This document shows positions 17,774-26,330 of a stretch of DNA of 64,000 nucleotides, piece by piece. The position numbers and the translations under genes were made by a program. Positions within the stretch are counted from its first letter, which is position 1. Each line of letters opens with the position of its first letter. The DNA is taken from assembly GCF_000336755.1 (NCBI RefSeq), contig NZ_AOLK01000011.1:389440-453439 (forward strand), read 5' to 3'. This stretch comes from Haloferax elongans ATCC BAA-1513 (GTDB lineage: Archaea; Halobacteriota; Halobacteria; Halobacteriales; Haloferacaceae). The notes under the pieces were generated by a model. That model did no database searches and was not told the origin of the DNA. It saw only the letters and a list, made by a program, of their open reading frames with translations.

Positions 17774-17917
17774 GAAGCGCTAGGGGAGTGATTTGAACCG
17801 CGGTCGTTCTGCTCGCTGACGCTCGCGACACTCCCTGGTTCAAATCACTCTGGGACGCTTCACCGAACTCGGTGTCCGCAGCGCGACGAGACGCGCTGCT
17901 ATGCGAGTTGAGTTCGG
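17774..17917. repeat. tRNA-Ser tail: tRNA-3'-end-derived inverted repeat plus trailer hairpins
   Basis: Directly downstream of tRNA-Ser (which is on the minus strand) a perfect 14-bp inverted repeat has arms GAGTGATTTGAACC (17786-17799) and GGTTCAAATCACTC (17837-17850), 37 nt apart. The left arm with its flank (17774-17799) is a diverged copy of the tRNA-Ser 3' end plus trailer: about 22 of 26 positions agree with the region starting at 17919. Between this and the tRNA are a perfect 8-bp hairpin GCAGCGCG/CGCGCTGC (17878-17899) and an outer CGAACTC/GAGTTCG pair. The centre shares CTCCCTGGTTC with the Phe and Val elements. The region 17545-17773 holds no gene that I can support. Confidence 0.75.
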
Positions 17918-17923
17918 AAGAAG

Positions 17924-18004
17924 CGCCAGGAGAGGGATTTGAACCCCCGATCCCAAAGGGAACACGCTTTCCAGGCGTGCGCCTTACCGCTCGGCCATCC
18001 TGGC
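17924..18004 (-). tRNA. tRNA-Ser (anticodon GGA)
   Basis: The complement folds into a cloverleaf: acceptor stem GCCAGGA/TCCTGGC with discriminator G, D-arm GCCGAGCGGTAAGGC, anticodon stem CACGC/GCGTG with loop CTGGAAA (anticodon GGA), a long class II variable arm (TTCCCTTTGGGAT) and T-arm with GTTCAAATC. The long variable arm and the anticodon identify it as serine, reading UCC/UCU codons. No CCA is encoded. Confidence 0.95.
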
Positions 18005-18033
18005 TGACAATGCAACGTTTCCGCCTGGATAAT

Positions 18034-18240
18034 TTAAGCCCTTCCTTTCCGTTCGAGGCGAGGTTCGATGACGTATGTCATAGACGCGACGACGACACCG
18101 GAGACCAGTGCCACCGTCGCAACCGTCTCGAACGACAGGTCGAGGCCGAGTCCGAGGAGAATCGAGGTCTGCACGATGACGCCCACGAGGAGGACGCTCA
18201 CGAGTCCCCAGACGATGGCGGAACGTCGGCGGCGACTCAC
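18034..18240 (-). CDS. Two-helix small membrane protein co-transcribed with ridA
   Basis: A 68-residue protein: basic start (SRRRRSA), then two membrane helices (IVWGLVSVLLVGVIVQTSILLGLGL and VATVALVSGVVVASMTYVI) and a basic C-terminus (EPRLERKGRA). Its ATG overlaps the ridA stop by four bases (18237-18240, ATGA), so it is translated from the ridA mRNA. No function is recognised. Confidence 0.75.
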   Translation of the reverse strand: MSRRRRSAIVWGLVSVLLVGVIVQTSILLGLGLDLSFETVATVALVSGVVVASMTYVIEPRLERKGRA

Positions 18241-18623
18241 TCCTCGTCGACGACGGCGATAGCCTCGATTTCGACGCCGACGCCCTTCGGGAGGTTTCCG
18301 GCTTGGACGGCCGAGCGGGCCGGCGGCTCGTCGTCGAAGTACGTCGCGTACGTCTCGTTCATCTCCGAGAAGTCGTCGATGTCGGCGAGGAAGACGGTCG
18401 TCTTCATGACGTCACTCGCGTCCGCGCCAGCCTCGTCGAGGATGGCCATCAGGTTGTCGAGCGACTGCTTCGTCTGGGTGGCGATGTCCTCGTCGTCGAG
18501 GAGTTCGCCCTCCGGCGTCATGGGAATCTGGCCCGCGGTGAAGAGGAGCGAACCGTTGGTCGTTGCCTGACTGTACGCACCGACTGCGGCCGGCGCTTCG
18601 TCTGTTTCGATGACGCGCTTCAT
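18237..18623 (-). CDS. ridA: RidA family enamine/imine deaminase
   Basis: A 128-residue YjgF/YER057c/UK114 protein: PAAVGAYSQATTNGSLLFTAGQIPMTPEGEL at the N-terminus, the QTKQSLDNLMAILDEAGA helix, KTTVFLADIDDF, and the signature segment PARSAVQAGNLPKGVGVEIEAIAV containing the conserved Arg that binds the substrate carboxylate. RidA hydrolyses reactive 2-aminoacrylate and related imines formed by PLP enzymes such as threonine dehydratase; ilvA is encoded 3 kb away. The TATA AATTTATCAC (about 18646-18655, minus strand) predicts a leaderless start. Confidence 0.95.
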   Translation of the reverse strand: MKRVIETDEAPAAVGAYSQATTNGSLLFTAGQIPMTPEGELLDDEDIATQTKQSLDNLMAILDEAGADASDVMKTTVFLADIDDFSEMNETYATYFDDEPPARSAVQAGNLPKGVGVEIEAIAVVDEE

Positions 18624-18724
18624 ATCCGGCAGAATTCGCCACGGCGTGATAAATTAGGTGGGAACGAGTGAGCCGCTGTCACTCGAATAAGTGAGAACGG
18701 CCACGACGTGGCCGAGCGGTCGCC

Positions 18725-18931
18725 TCAGACGGACTTCCCCGACAGACCGATGCCGGTGGCGAAGACGCCGGAAACGAGCAGGAGTCCCATCCCGAGCGCG
18801 GTGACGATGTCGCCGTCGCCGAGTGCGACGCCCGCGACCGAGAGACTCACTGCTATCAGGACGAGACCGAGGAGCGTGAGTGGTTTCGTGAGCGATTCGA
18901 CGGTGGGCTGTGTGGGTGGGAGTGTAACCAT
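18725..18931 (-). CDS. Small two-helix membrane protein
   Basis: A 68-residue protein with a polar N-terminus (VTLPPTQPTVESLTKP) and two membrane segments (LTLLGLVLIAVSLSVAGVAL and IVTALGMGLLLVSGVFATGIGL). It lies 87 bp downstream of the cydAB operon on the same strand, so it could be co-transcribed, but small CydX-type subunits are single-pass and this does not resemble them. Function unknown. Confidence 0.65.
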   Translation of the reverse strand: MVTLPPTQPTVESLTKPLTLLGLVLIAVSLSVAGVALGDGDIVTALGMGLLLVSGVFATGIGLSGKSV

Positions 18932-19018
18932 GGGTTTGGTGTGTGGCTGGTGGGTGAGCTTTGGGTGTGGTTGAAATCCGGTCTGTGGGACAGTTGGAGT
19001 CCGAATTACTGGCGCTGC

Positions 19019-20017
19019 TTACGAGTACGATTCACCTGCTTCGACAGGGCCGCTGAACGACGAGTAGAGGATGCCGAAGTACGCGAAGACGAGCGGCAGC
19101 AACAACGCCGATGCGATGCTCATAATGTTCAGCGGGAGTATCGAGATAATCGCGTCCGAGACAGTCAGCCCTGCGGCGGGGTCGGCCATCGGGAACATGA
19201 GCACCGCGACGAGCGCGACGAACGCGAAGACGAGAACCGGAACTGTCGCGAACGCGAGCGTGAACCGACTCTCTCGAAGTGCGACGACGTAGCCTGCCGC
19301 CGCGACGAGTGAGAGGGCCACGAGCGCGAGCGGAATCGGTGCGAGCACGCCGAGGTCCGGGCGCATGACGACGAGGTAGCCGACTGTGACGACGACGAGC
19401 GCGAGGTAGGCCGCCAACGCCTTCGGACCGTAGCCGACGATGTCGTCGCGAAGTGCACCGCGAGTTTTCAACCCGAGGAATCCGACACCAGCGACGACCG
19501 TCAGCGCGACGACTGCGAGGCCGACGACGACACCCGGAAGCGACACGAGCGTCTCGACGCCGAGGAGCCAGTGTGCCGCGAACACGCCGAGCAAGAACGG
19601 CGTGGTCACGCTTCCGACGACGAACGACCGTCCCCACCACGTCTGCCACGCCTCGTCGTGGCGCTGTTCGTACATCTCCGGCGCGAGACCGCGGAGGATG
19701 AGCGCGCCGAGGATGGCGAACATCAGCAGGTAGTGGCGGCTAAAGAGGTTGGCGTAGACCGCGGGAAACGCGGCGAAGAGCGCACCGCCGAAGACGACGA
19801 GCCACACTTCGTTGCCGTCCCAGAACGGGCCGATAGCTGCGAGGAGCGTCTCGCGCTCCGCTTCGTCATCACGGGTCGCAAACAGCGCGCCGACGCCGAA
19901 GTCGAACCCGTCGAGGAACAGGAACATGGCGAGAATGAAAAACACCAGTCCGAACCACAGTTCCTGCAACGGCAGGCCGAAAATCGGGTCCGTCGCGAGG
20001 GTTCCGTAGTCAGTCAT
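19019..20017 (-). CDS. cydB: Cytochrome bd-type oxidase subunit II
   Basis: A 332-residue membrane protein with the CydB signatures FILAMFLFLDGFDFGVGAL and GPFWDGNEVWLVVFGGALFAAFPAVYA near the N-terminus and about eight to nine helices. With CydA it forms a quinol oxidase that reduces oxygen to water with high affinity, useful in oxygen-poor brines. Its start overlaps the cydA stop by eight bases (20010-20017). Confidence 0.96.
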   Translation of the reverse strand: MTDYGTLATDPIFGLPLQELWFGLVFFILAMFLFLDGFDFGVGALFATRDDEAERETLLAAIGPFWDGNEVWLVVFGGALFAAFPAVYANLFSRHYLLMFAILGALILRGLAPEMYEQRHDEAWQTWWGRSFVVGSVTTPFLLGVFAAHWLLGVETLVSLPGVVVGLAVVALTVVAGVGFLGLKTRGALRDDIVGYGPKALAAYLALVVVTVGYLVVMRPDLGVLAPIPLALVALSLVAAAGYVVALRESRFTLAFATVPVLVFAFVALVAVLMFPMADPAAGLTVSDAIISILPLNIMSIASALLLPLVFAYFGILYSSFSGPVEAGESYS

Positions 20018-21431
20018 CTGCGGTCACCTCCGCCGGGGTTGGTGACTCGGTCGGACCGGTCCCGTCGATGTCTGGCGGCCCCTCGCGGATGATTCGCCTG
20101 ACGATGTAGGCGTACAGCGTCAGCAACCCCGTGTAGACGACGCCGAATCCGACAAGCGTGATGGTGGCTTCGAGACCGGTCAGTCCCGGCGACACGCCGT
20201 CGCTGGTCTTCATGACGCCTTGAATCACCCACGGTTGGCGGCCGACTTCGGTGACAATCCAGCCGACTTCGACGGCGAAGATGCCGAGGAGCGACGACCC
20301 GACGAACGCCTTGTGAAGCAGGTCGTCGTCGTACAACTCGCCGGTCCACCAGCGGTACGCCGCCCAGAAGGCGAGGACGACGAACCAGAATCCGGCGGCG
20401 ACCATGAGGCGGAACGACCAGAAGACGATAGCTACGGGTGGGGCCTCGGTCTCGAACTCGTTGAGGCCGGTGATTTCGGCCTGCGGGTCCCCACCGCTGG
20501 CTAACCACGACGCGCCGCCGGGGATACCGATGCCGAACAGTTCCTTGGCGCGTGGGTCCGTGATTTGACTCAGGTCAGTCGGGAGAGCGATGATGTACTC
20601 GGGGACATAGCTATCTGTCTCCCAGACGGCTTCCATCGCGGCGAACTTCTGGGGTTGCGTCTCGGCGACGTGGCGGCCGTAGGCGTCGCCGTGGACCACC
20701 TGAAACGGGGCGGTCACGAGGAGGACGACGAGCGCGATTTTGAGCGTCTTTCGCCAGAAGCGGGCGTCCTGTTCGTCAGAGTCGGCGTCGATACCGCGTC
20801 GCCAGACTACGTAGGACGCGACGCCCGCCATGAAGAGGGCGACAGAGAGGACGGCGGCGTTCTGCATGTGGACGAACATCCACGGGAAGCGGGGGTTGGC
20901 GTAGGCAGCAATCGGGTCGACGAGCGAGACGACGAGTTGGCCGCTCTCGCTCGCGAGTTCGTAGCCGCGGGGCGTCTGCATCCACGAGTTGGCGACGAGA
21001 ATCCAGACGGCCGACAGCCACGTTCCGAGGCCGACAGCGACAGCGGAGACCATGTACAGGGCGTCGGAGACCTTCTCACGGCCGAAGACGAACACGCCGA
21101 GGAACGTCGCTTCCAGCATGAACGCCATCATCCCCTCGGTTGCGAGGGGGCCGCCGAACAACTCGCCAGCGGCGGTGGAGAACGCCGCGAAGTTGGTTCC
21201 GAACTCGAATTCGAGGACGATTCCGGTGACGGTTCCGACGACGAACGAGACGGCGAATATCTTCGTCCAGAACCGTCGTAACTGTTCGTACACTGGGTCG
21301 CCCGAGCGGATGTCCTTCCACGTGAAGTAGATGAGGAAGGGTGCGAGACCCATGCTCATCACGGGGAAGATGATGTGGACGATAGTCGTCAGCGCGAACT
21401 GGGCCCGGCTTGCGATGACTGGGTCGAGCAT
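20010..21431 (-). CDS. cydA: Cytochrome bd-type oxidase subunit I
   Basis: A 473-residue subunit. The start MLDPVIASRAQFALTTIVHIIFPVMSMG places His19 where the axial heme ligand of CydA lies, and further motifs include FGTNFAAFSTAAGELFGGPLATEGMMAFMLEATFLG, WMQTPRGYEL and the late EVGRQPWVIQGVMKTSDGVS. The ATG at 21431 was chosen because residues upstream are not family-like. The Q-loop is of the short type. First gene of cydAB. A minus-strand TTTTTGAAG at about 21493-21500 is a plausible TATA. The 186 bp upstream contain no gene. Confidence 0.96.
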   Translation of the reverse strand: MLDPVIASRAQFALTTIVHIIFPVMSMGLAPFLIYFTWKDIRSGDPVYEQLRRFWTKIFAVSFVVGTVTGIVLEFEFGTNFAAFSTAAGELFGGPLATEGMMAFMLEATFLGVFVFGREKVSDALYMVSAVAVGLGTWLSAVWILVANSWMQTPRGYELASESGQLVVSLVDPIAAYANPRFPWMFVHMQNAAVLSVALFMAGVASYVVWRRGIDADSDEQDARFWRKTLKIALVVLLVTAPFQVVHGDAYGRHVAETQPQKFAAMEAVWETDSYVPEYIIALPTDLSQITDPRAKELFGIGIPGGASWLASGGDPQAEITGLNEFETEAPPVAIVFWSFRLMVAAGFWFVVLAFWAAYRWWTGELYDDDLLHKAFVGSSLLGIFAVEVGWIVTEVGRQPWVIQGVMKTSDGVSPGLTGLEATITLVGFGVVYTGLLTLYAYIVRRIIREGPPDIDGTGPTESPTPAEVTADD

Positions 21432-21617
21432 GGTTGCAGGGGGAAGGGAGGCGGCGCAGTCTGTGTGCAGACGAGAGAGCCTCGACACCCTTCAAAAAGC
21501 ACCTTAGAATGACGGGAACGTGTATGTACTCGGCGGTTCCCGGAAACTGAAAACCATCCCAGAAGGTCTGTACGAACTGCGACTAACGTCGAAAATTGGT
21601 CCGCTGGAACGTCGCCG

Positions 21618-22829
21618 TCAGTCGAGCACTTCGACGTCGTAGCCCGCGTCTCGGAGGGATTCGAGCAGGGTATCGACGTGGTCCGGGCCGCGCATTTCGA
21701 GGTCGACTTCGACCTCGGTGGCGTTCATCGCAATCTTACGCGAGGTTCGGTCGTGCCGAATCGCGTAGATGTTCGCGCGTTCCTCGGCGACGATTTCGAT
21801 GAGCTTTTCGAGCGACCCCGGTCGGTCTTTGAGTTCGGTTCGAATCTTCAGATAGCGACCTGTCTCGACGAGGCCGCGCATGACGACCGTCGTGAGCGTG
21901 TTCATGTCGATGTTGCCGCCACAGAGCGCGGGGACGACAACCTCGTCGGCGTCGTAGTCGAATTTCTCGAAGATGAGCGCCGCGAGCGCGACTGCGCCAG
22001 CCCCCTCGACCAGCGTCTTCGAGCGTTCGAGCAGGTACGTGAGCGCGACGGCAATCTCTTCGTCCGAGACGGTGACGACCTCGTCGACGCGCTCTTCGAT
22101 GACCGGGAACGTCTGCTCGCCGACTCGACGGACCGCGATGCCATCGGCAATCGTGTCCACCTCGTCCAGTGCCTGAATCTCTCCTTTTTCCAGCGAAGTC
22201 GCGACACTCGATGCACGGTCGGCCTGGACGCCGATGACGCGCGCGTCGGGGTGCTTCGCTTTGATGGCTGTCGAGATACCGGAGATGAGTCCGCCCCCAC
22301 CGATGGGGACGACGACGGTATCGAGTTCGGGACAGTCCTCGGCGATTTCGAGGCCGATGGTTCCCTGTCCGGCCATCACGTACTCGTCGTCGAACGCGTG
22401 GACGTAGGTCCGACCCTCTTCGGCCTCGATTTCGTGGGCGCGCTTCTGTGCGTCGTCGTAATCGCTGCCGTAGAGGACGACGTCGCCGCCGTAGCGCCGC
22501 GTCGCTTTCACCTTCGAGATGGGCGCGTGCTCCGGCATCACGATTTTCGAGTCCACGCCTGCACGCGAGGCCGCGAGAGCGACGCCCTGCGCGTGGTTGC
22601 CGGCGCTCGCGGTCACGACGCCCGCGGATTTTTCCTCCTCAGAGAGCGTCGTGATGCGGTTCATCGCGCCACGAATCTTGAACGACCCCGTCCGCTGGAA
22701 GTTCTCCAGCTTGAGGTGAACTTCTGCCCCGCTCATATCGGAGAACGTGTGAGAGTACTCCAGCGGTGTCCGGCGAGCAACTGATTCGACGCGCTCGCGG
22801 GCGTCTTCGATGTCTGAGAGAGAGAGCAT
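21618..22829 (-). CDS. ilvA: Threonine ammonia-lyase (threonine dehydratase)
   Basis: A 403-residue PLP enzyme: HLKLENFQRTGSFKIRGAMNR carries the Schiff-base lysine near residue 57, TASAGNHAQGVALAA and the glycine-rich PIGGGGLISG bind PLP phosphate, and one C-terminal ACT domain (about residues 325-403, KDRPGSLEKLIEIVAEERANIYAIRHDR) suggests allosteric control. It makes 2-oxobutanoate and ammonia from threonine, for isoleucine synthesis or catabolism. The ATG at 22829 is supported by a proximal TATA CGATTAAACAC (22852-22862, minus strand). The GTG at 22835 is rejected. The imine it releases is the target of RidA (18237). Confidence 0.94.
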   Translation of the reverse strand: MLSLSDIEDARERVESVARRTPLEYSHTFSDMSGAEVHLKLENFQRTGSFKIRGAMNRITTLSEEEKSAGVVTASAGNHAQGVALAASRAGVDSKIVMPEHAPISKVKATRRYGGDVVLYGSDYDDAQKRAHEIEAEEGRTYVHAFDDEYVMAGQGTIGLEIAEDCPELDTVVVPIGGGGLISGISTAIKAKHPDARVIGVQADRASSVATSLEKGEIQALDEVDTIADGIAVRRVGEQTFPVIEERVDEVVTVSDEEIAVALTYLLERSKTLVEGAGAVALAALIFEKFDYDADEVVVPALCGGNIDMNTLTTVVMRGLVETGRYLKIRTELKDRPGSLEKLIEIVAEERANIYAIRHDRTSRKIAMNATEVEVDLEMRGPDHVDTLLESLRDAGYDVEVLD

Positions 22830-22859
22830 GCTCACGACTCGCTGCCGTTAGTGTTTAAT

Positions 22860-22980
22860 CGTTCGGGATACTCGCAGATTCGGTCTGTGGTGTCGAATCG
22901 CACGCACCGTCTGGCGACTGCTGCTGCTCTGGGGTGTAGTCCTAAGGGGGAAGGGGGGAACGCACGCGTGTGACGTGCAA
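22860..22980 (-). ncRNA. Candidate small RNA upstream of ilvA
   Basis: A second, distal minus-strand promoter (TATA CGTTTATATGG at 23000-23010) would start a transcript near 22979 that ends before or reads through the ilvA proximal promoter. The first bases of that transcript form a hairpin (GCACG/CGTGC, 22962-22978) and a second hairpin GATTCG/CGAATC lies at 22877-22899. No good open reading frame is present. It may be a free-standing small RNA or an alternative long leader of ilvA. Sequence alone cannot decide. Confidence 0.3.
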
Positions 22981-22999
22981 TTGCTGTTGCGAGGCCCGA

Positions 23000-23040
23000 C
23001 CATATAAACGTCCCCCACCCGGAGCGAAAGTGAAATCGAA
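23000..23040 (-). promoter_or_regulatory. Strong distal promoter with TTTCACTTTC upstream motif
   Basis: On the minus strand TTTCGATTTCACTTTCG is followed about 15 bp later by a consensus TATA (CGTTTATATGG). The same TTTCACTTTC element stands upstream of the TATA box of the gene at 56942. The rest of the gap 23041-23223 has no supportable gene. Confidence 0.5.
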
Positions 23041-23223
23041 AGACGGCGGCGATGGTCGGATTTCCGTCAGACACACGGCATTCGCTCGTCATCTCAGTGA
23101 TTCAGGGTCGACAGCGTCTCGCGTTCAGGTGTCGTCGCGAATCGATAGCGGCACCGCCACCGTCGTCCGAGTCACCACAGCGACAAAAGAAAACGAGTCC
23201 AGCCGTGTCGTGTTCGCCCTTCG

Positions 23224-24363
23224 TTATCGCTCGTCGATACCGGGGAACGTCAGGTCTTTGTCACCGGTGTAGCGAGCGCGCGGGCGGATGAGTCGGTTGT
23301 CCTCGTACTGTTCGAGGACGTGTGCAATCCAGCCACCGACGCGGGAGACGGCGAAGATGGGGGTGTAGAGGTCTATCGGGATGCCCATCTGGTAGTACGT
23401 CGAGGCGGAGTAGAAGTCCACGTTGGGCGCGAGGCCTTTCTCCTCGCCGATGTAGTCCTCGATTGCGACCGACATCTCGTACCACTTCATGTCGCCTGCG
23501 GCCTCACCGAGCGCCTCGGATTTCTCGCCGAGAATCTTCGCGCGGGGGTCCTTGACGTTGTAGACACGGTGGCCGAACCCGGCGACGCGCTCGCCGCGTT
23601 CGAGAGCGTCTTCGACCCACTCGACGGGGTCCATGTCGCTGTCGTCGATGTCCTTCAGCATCCGCATGACGTTCGCGTTCGCGCCCCCGTGGAGCGAGCC
23701 TGCGAGCGTCCCGACTGCGGAGGTGACCGCGCTGTACATATCCGAGAGGGTAGACGAGGTGACCATCGCGGAGAACGTCGAGGCGTTCAGACCGTGGTCC
23801 GCGTGCAGCACGAGGGCCATATCGAACGTCTCGGCGAGCACGTCGTTCGGCTCCTCGCCGTTGAGCATGTAGAGGAAGTTGGCCGCGTGGCTCAGGTCTT
23901 CCTTGGGTTCGACGTAGTCGTCGCCGCGGCGGAATCGCGCGTAGGCGGCGAGCACAGACGGCATCTTCGCCGTGATGCGCTTTGCCTTTTCGAGGTTGAC
24001 CTCGCGGTCGGTCACGTCCTCGAAGTCGGCGTTTTCGTCGTACGCCGACATCGCCGACACGAGGGTTCGGACGGCCGCCATCGGCGACTCGTCCTGTGCT
24101 GCGAGTTCACGCGCAACGTCGAGAACACCGTCGTCGACAGAGCGATGCGCCGCAAGTTCCGAAGCGAAGTCGTCGAGTTCCTCACTATTCGGAAGATTCC
24201 CGTGCCAGAGGAGGTACAGGACCTCTTCGTAGCTCGCATCACGTGCGAGGTCCTCGATGGAGTACCCGCGGTAGATGAGTTGTCCCGCGTCGCCGTCGAT
24301 GAAGCTGAGCTCAGATTCTGTGACCAGCACACCTTCCAGCCCCCGCTTCAGTTCACCTGACAT
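23224..24363 (-). CDS. citZ: Citrate synthase
   Basis: A 379-residue type I citrate synthase: start SGELKRGLEGVLVTESELSFIDGDAGQLIYRGYSIEDLA, the first catalytic His in LHADHGLNASTFSA, the second in GFGHRVYNVKDPRA, and the catalytic Asp segment NVDFYSASTYYQMGIP. It condenses oxaloacetate and acetyl-CoA in the TCA cycle. The ATG at 24363 is chosen over 24384: the minus-strand TATA CTTTTTTGATATGG (24384-24397) would overlap the longer start. The first residues match known haloarchaeal citrate synthases. Confidence 0.96.
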   Translation of the reverse strand: MSGELKRGLEGVLVTESELSFIDGDAGQLIYRGYSIEDLARDASYEEVLYLLWHGNLPNSEELDDFASELAAHRSVDDGVLDVARELAAQDESPMAAVRTLVSAMSAYDENADFEDVTDREVNLEKAKRITAKMPSVLAAYARFRRGDDYVEPKEDLSHAANFLYMLNGEEPNDVLAETFDMALVLHADHGLNASTFSAMVTSSTLSDMYSAVTSAVGTLAGSLHGGANANVMRMLKDIDDSDMDPVEWVEDALERGERVAGFGHRVYNVKDPRAKILGEKSEALGEAAGDMKWYEMSVAIEDYIGEEKGLAPNVDFYSASTYYQMGIPIDLYTPIFAVSRVGGWIAHVLEQYEDNRLIRPRARYTGDKDLTFPGIDER

Positions 24364-24553
24364 ACCCAGAACGTTGCCTACCATATCAAAAAAGCGTTAT
24401 CGTTTCCACGGATTTGTTACCGACCACCAATTGGTGGCTCCCCCGACGCTGTCTGGCGATTTAGACGACTGTGCTGTCTATACTCACGTTCGACGTTCGT
24501 CGATAATTTTGGAGGGTTTATATGTCCTTAGAATGTGGTATCCATCATCATTC

Positions 24554-24643
24554 GTGAGGGTCGTTGACGGCGATAGTGACCGGTTCTCGGCGGAGCGGTT
24601 AGAGACACGACTCGCGGAGAGGTCATATTGGTGGCCCGCGTAG
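24554..24643 (+). other. Possible small ORF (29 aa) behind an orphan TATA box
   Basis: A consensus TATA (GGGTTTATATG, 24514-24524) has no annotated gene at the usual distance. A GTG at 24554 opens a 29-codon frame ending SYWWPA. The third-position GC content (about 72 percent) is lower than in neighbouring genes and rare codons (AGG, TTA) are used, so coding status is doubtful; a small RNA starting near 24546 is equally possible. The large potassium-channel-like gene at 24713 has its own TATA at 24681-24690. The remaining bases between 24364 and 24712 contain nothing else that I can identify. Confidence 0.2.
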
Positions 24644-24712
24644 ACTACACGAGAAACGGTGGCACCGATATTCCTGGCAAGTCTTTTCCCGTCACGTCGT
24701 GAAGGCGGGCGC

Positions 24713-25921
24713 ATGAATCCGGAGGACGTCGAGTACGAACCCGTCAGCGTGAAAGCCGTGCTCGCGGAGATGAAGGACACGGCCGAGCTACTTATCGACC
24801 TCTCGTACTCGTCGGTCCTCCACGCGAACGACGAACTCGCAGCCGAGGTGTTGGACCTCGAAGAGCGGATGGACATCCTCCAACTGCAAGCGCGGATGAG
24901 CCTGATGATGGCTGCCAGAAGCCCCGAGGACGCCGAAGAACTCGCTCCGGTGCTCGGTGTCGTCGGCGCTGCGGAGAAGATTTCCGACGCCGCCGGCGAC
25001 ATCGCCAAGATCGTCATCGAAGACATCGGCCTCCCGGACGCCATCCGCGCGGCCCTCCCGGAAGCGGTCGAGACGACGATTCGCTGCAAACTCACCGCCG
25101 ACTCCTCCTACGCCGACCAGACGCTCGGCGACATCAACATGGAGACCGAGACGGGCGTCCGCGTCGTCGCTATCCACCGCGCTGGCGAGTGGGTGACGAA
25201 CCCCCACCACGAGACGGTCCTCCGGGCTGACGACGTGTTGCTTCTTCGCGGGCGCGACGACGGGCTTCGGACGGTCCACGAGGCGGCGACCGGACTCAGA
25301 TACGACCCGCCGGAACTCGAAGAACCGGCCATCGGAGACCTCGAACGCGCCGTCGACTCCATCGTCCTGATGAAGGACATGAGCGAACTCGCCGTCGACC
25401 TCGCCTACGGGGCCGTGCTGTTCGACAGCGAGGGCGTCGCCGAAGAGGTCGAAGAACTGGAAGCCGAAGTGGACGCGCTCAAGTCCCGCTTCGAGGCGTG
25501 GACGCTTCGCGCCGCGAGTCGCGTCGATGACCCTGTCTCGCTTCGCGGCCTCGTCCAACTCGCCAGCGCGACGGAGATGATAAGCGACGCCGCCCTCGAA
25601 ATCGCCGAAGGCGTCCTTCGCGGTATCGACGCACACCCCGTCGTCGCCGCGGCGGTCAAGGAGTCAGACGAGGTCATCATCCGCCTTCGCGTCGCGCCCG
25701 GAAGCCATCTCGCCGACGCGACGCTCGGCGATAGGCGCGTCAAGACTGAGACGGGGATGCGCGTCATCGCGGTCCGACGGGCGGGCGGCAAAGAGTGGGT
25801 CGTCTCACCGGGGCCGATGACGCGACTCCACGCTGGCGACCTCATTATTGCCAAAGGAACCCGTGCGGGGGCCGAGCGCCTCGGCGAACTGGTCGGCGAC
25901 GAACGCGAGTTCGACGAGTAG
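24713..25921 (+). CDS. Soluble PhoU-RCK_C tandem protein (potassium transport regulator type)
   Basis: A 402-residue protein built as a duplication: a PhoU-like helical domain (about residues 1-95), an RCK_C/TrkA_C domain (about 110-185, ETTIRCKLTADSSYADQTLGDINMETETGVRVVAIHRAGEW), then a second PhoU-like (about 205-300) and a second RCK_C domain (about 310-385, VIIRLRVAPGSHLADATLGDRRVKTETGMRVIAVRRAG). No transmembrane pore or Rossmann RCK_N domain is present. Such proteins are often annotated as potassium channel family, but this one looks like a cytoplasmic ligand-sensing partner of a separate transporter. The TATA at 24681-24690 supports the ATG at 24713. Confidence 0.85.
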   Translation: MNPEDVEYEPVSVKAVLAEMKDTAELLIDLSYSSVLHANDELAAEVLDLEERMDILQLQARMSLMMAARSPEDAEELAPVLGVVGAAEKISDAAGDIAKIVIEDIGLPDAIRAALPEAVETTIRCKLTADSSYADQTLGDINMETETGVRVVAIHRAGEWVTNPHHETVLRADDVLLLRGRDDGLRTVHEAATGLRYDPPELEEPAIGDLERAVDSIVLMKDMSELAVDLAYGAVLFDSEGVAEEVEELEAEVDALKSRFEAWTLRAASRVDDPVSLRGLVQLASATEMISDAALEIAEGVLRGIDAHPVVAAAVKESDEVIIRLRVAPGSHLADATLGDRRVKTETGMRVIAVRRAGGKEWVVSPGPMTRLHAGDLIIAKGTRAGAERLGELVGDEREFDE

Positions 25922-25942
25922 CGAACGGGCAGGTACCGTACT

Positions 25943-26233
25943 TTAGAGCGTTTTACTCAGCCGATACGCGGACACGAGCGTGAGCACCGTCGCCACGAGC
26001 AGCGCCGTCGCCGACCCGAGGACGAACGCGAGGATGAGGAACCAACCTTCCGGCCCGAGAATCGGGTACTCGCGCGTCCCCGCGAACGGGCCGAACAACT
26101 CCAGCACGCGGAAGAGATAGGCTCCGACGGCGAGTGCGAGACCGACAGCGACGCCGATAGCGGCGTTTCGGGGGACGTCCAGCGCCTCGACGAGCGTGGC
26201 GGACGGTGGGCGTTCGGGAACGTCGTCTGTCAC
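25943..26233 (-). CDS. Small haloarchaeal membrane protein
   Basis: A 96-residue protein with two to three membrane helices (NAAIGVAVGLALAVGAYLFRVL and GWFLILAFVLGSATALLVATVLTLVSAY) joined by a short loop containing TREYPILGPEG. Function unknown. It converges with the PhoU-RCK gene (22 bp gap) and diverges from the M14-like gene; the two starts are 97 bp apart. Confidence 0.7.
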   Translation of the reverse strand: MTDDVPERPPSATLVEALDVPRNAAIGVAVGLALAVGAYLFRVLELFGPFAGTREYPILGPEGWFLILAFVLGSATALLVATVLTLVSAYRLSKTL

Positions 26234-26330
26234 AACCGGTGGTTACGGCCCGGCGACCAAAGCGCCACCGCTTCGGTGCCGATTTCGCCGGACCGAACCC
26301 CTAAAGGGAAATGGGTCCGAGTTTCGCGGT

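Noticed and set aside
23052-23291. 79-codon plus-strand frame downstream of the 23005 TATA
   Set aside because: Overlaps the 3' end of citrate synthase, has no conserved features, and the promoter architecture (upstream motif) points to the minus strand.
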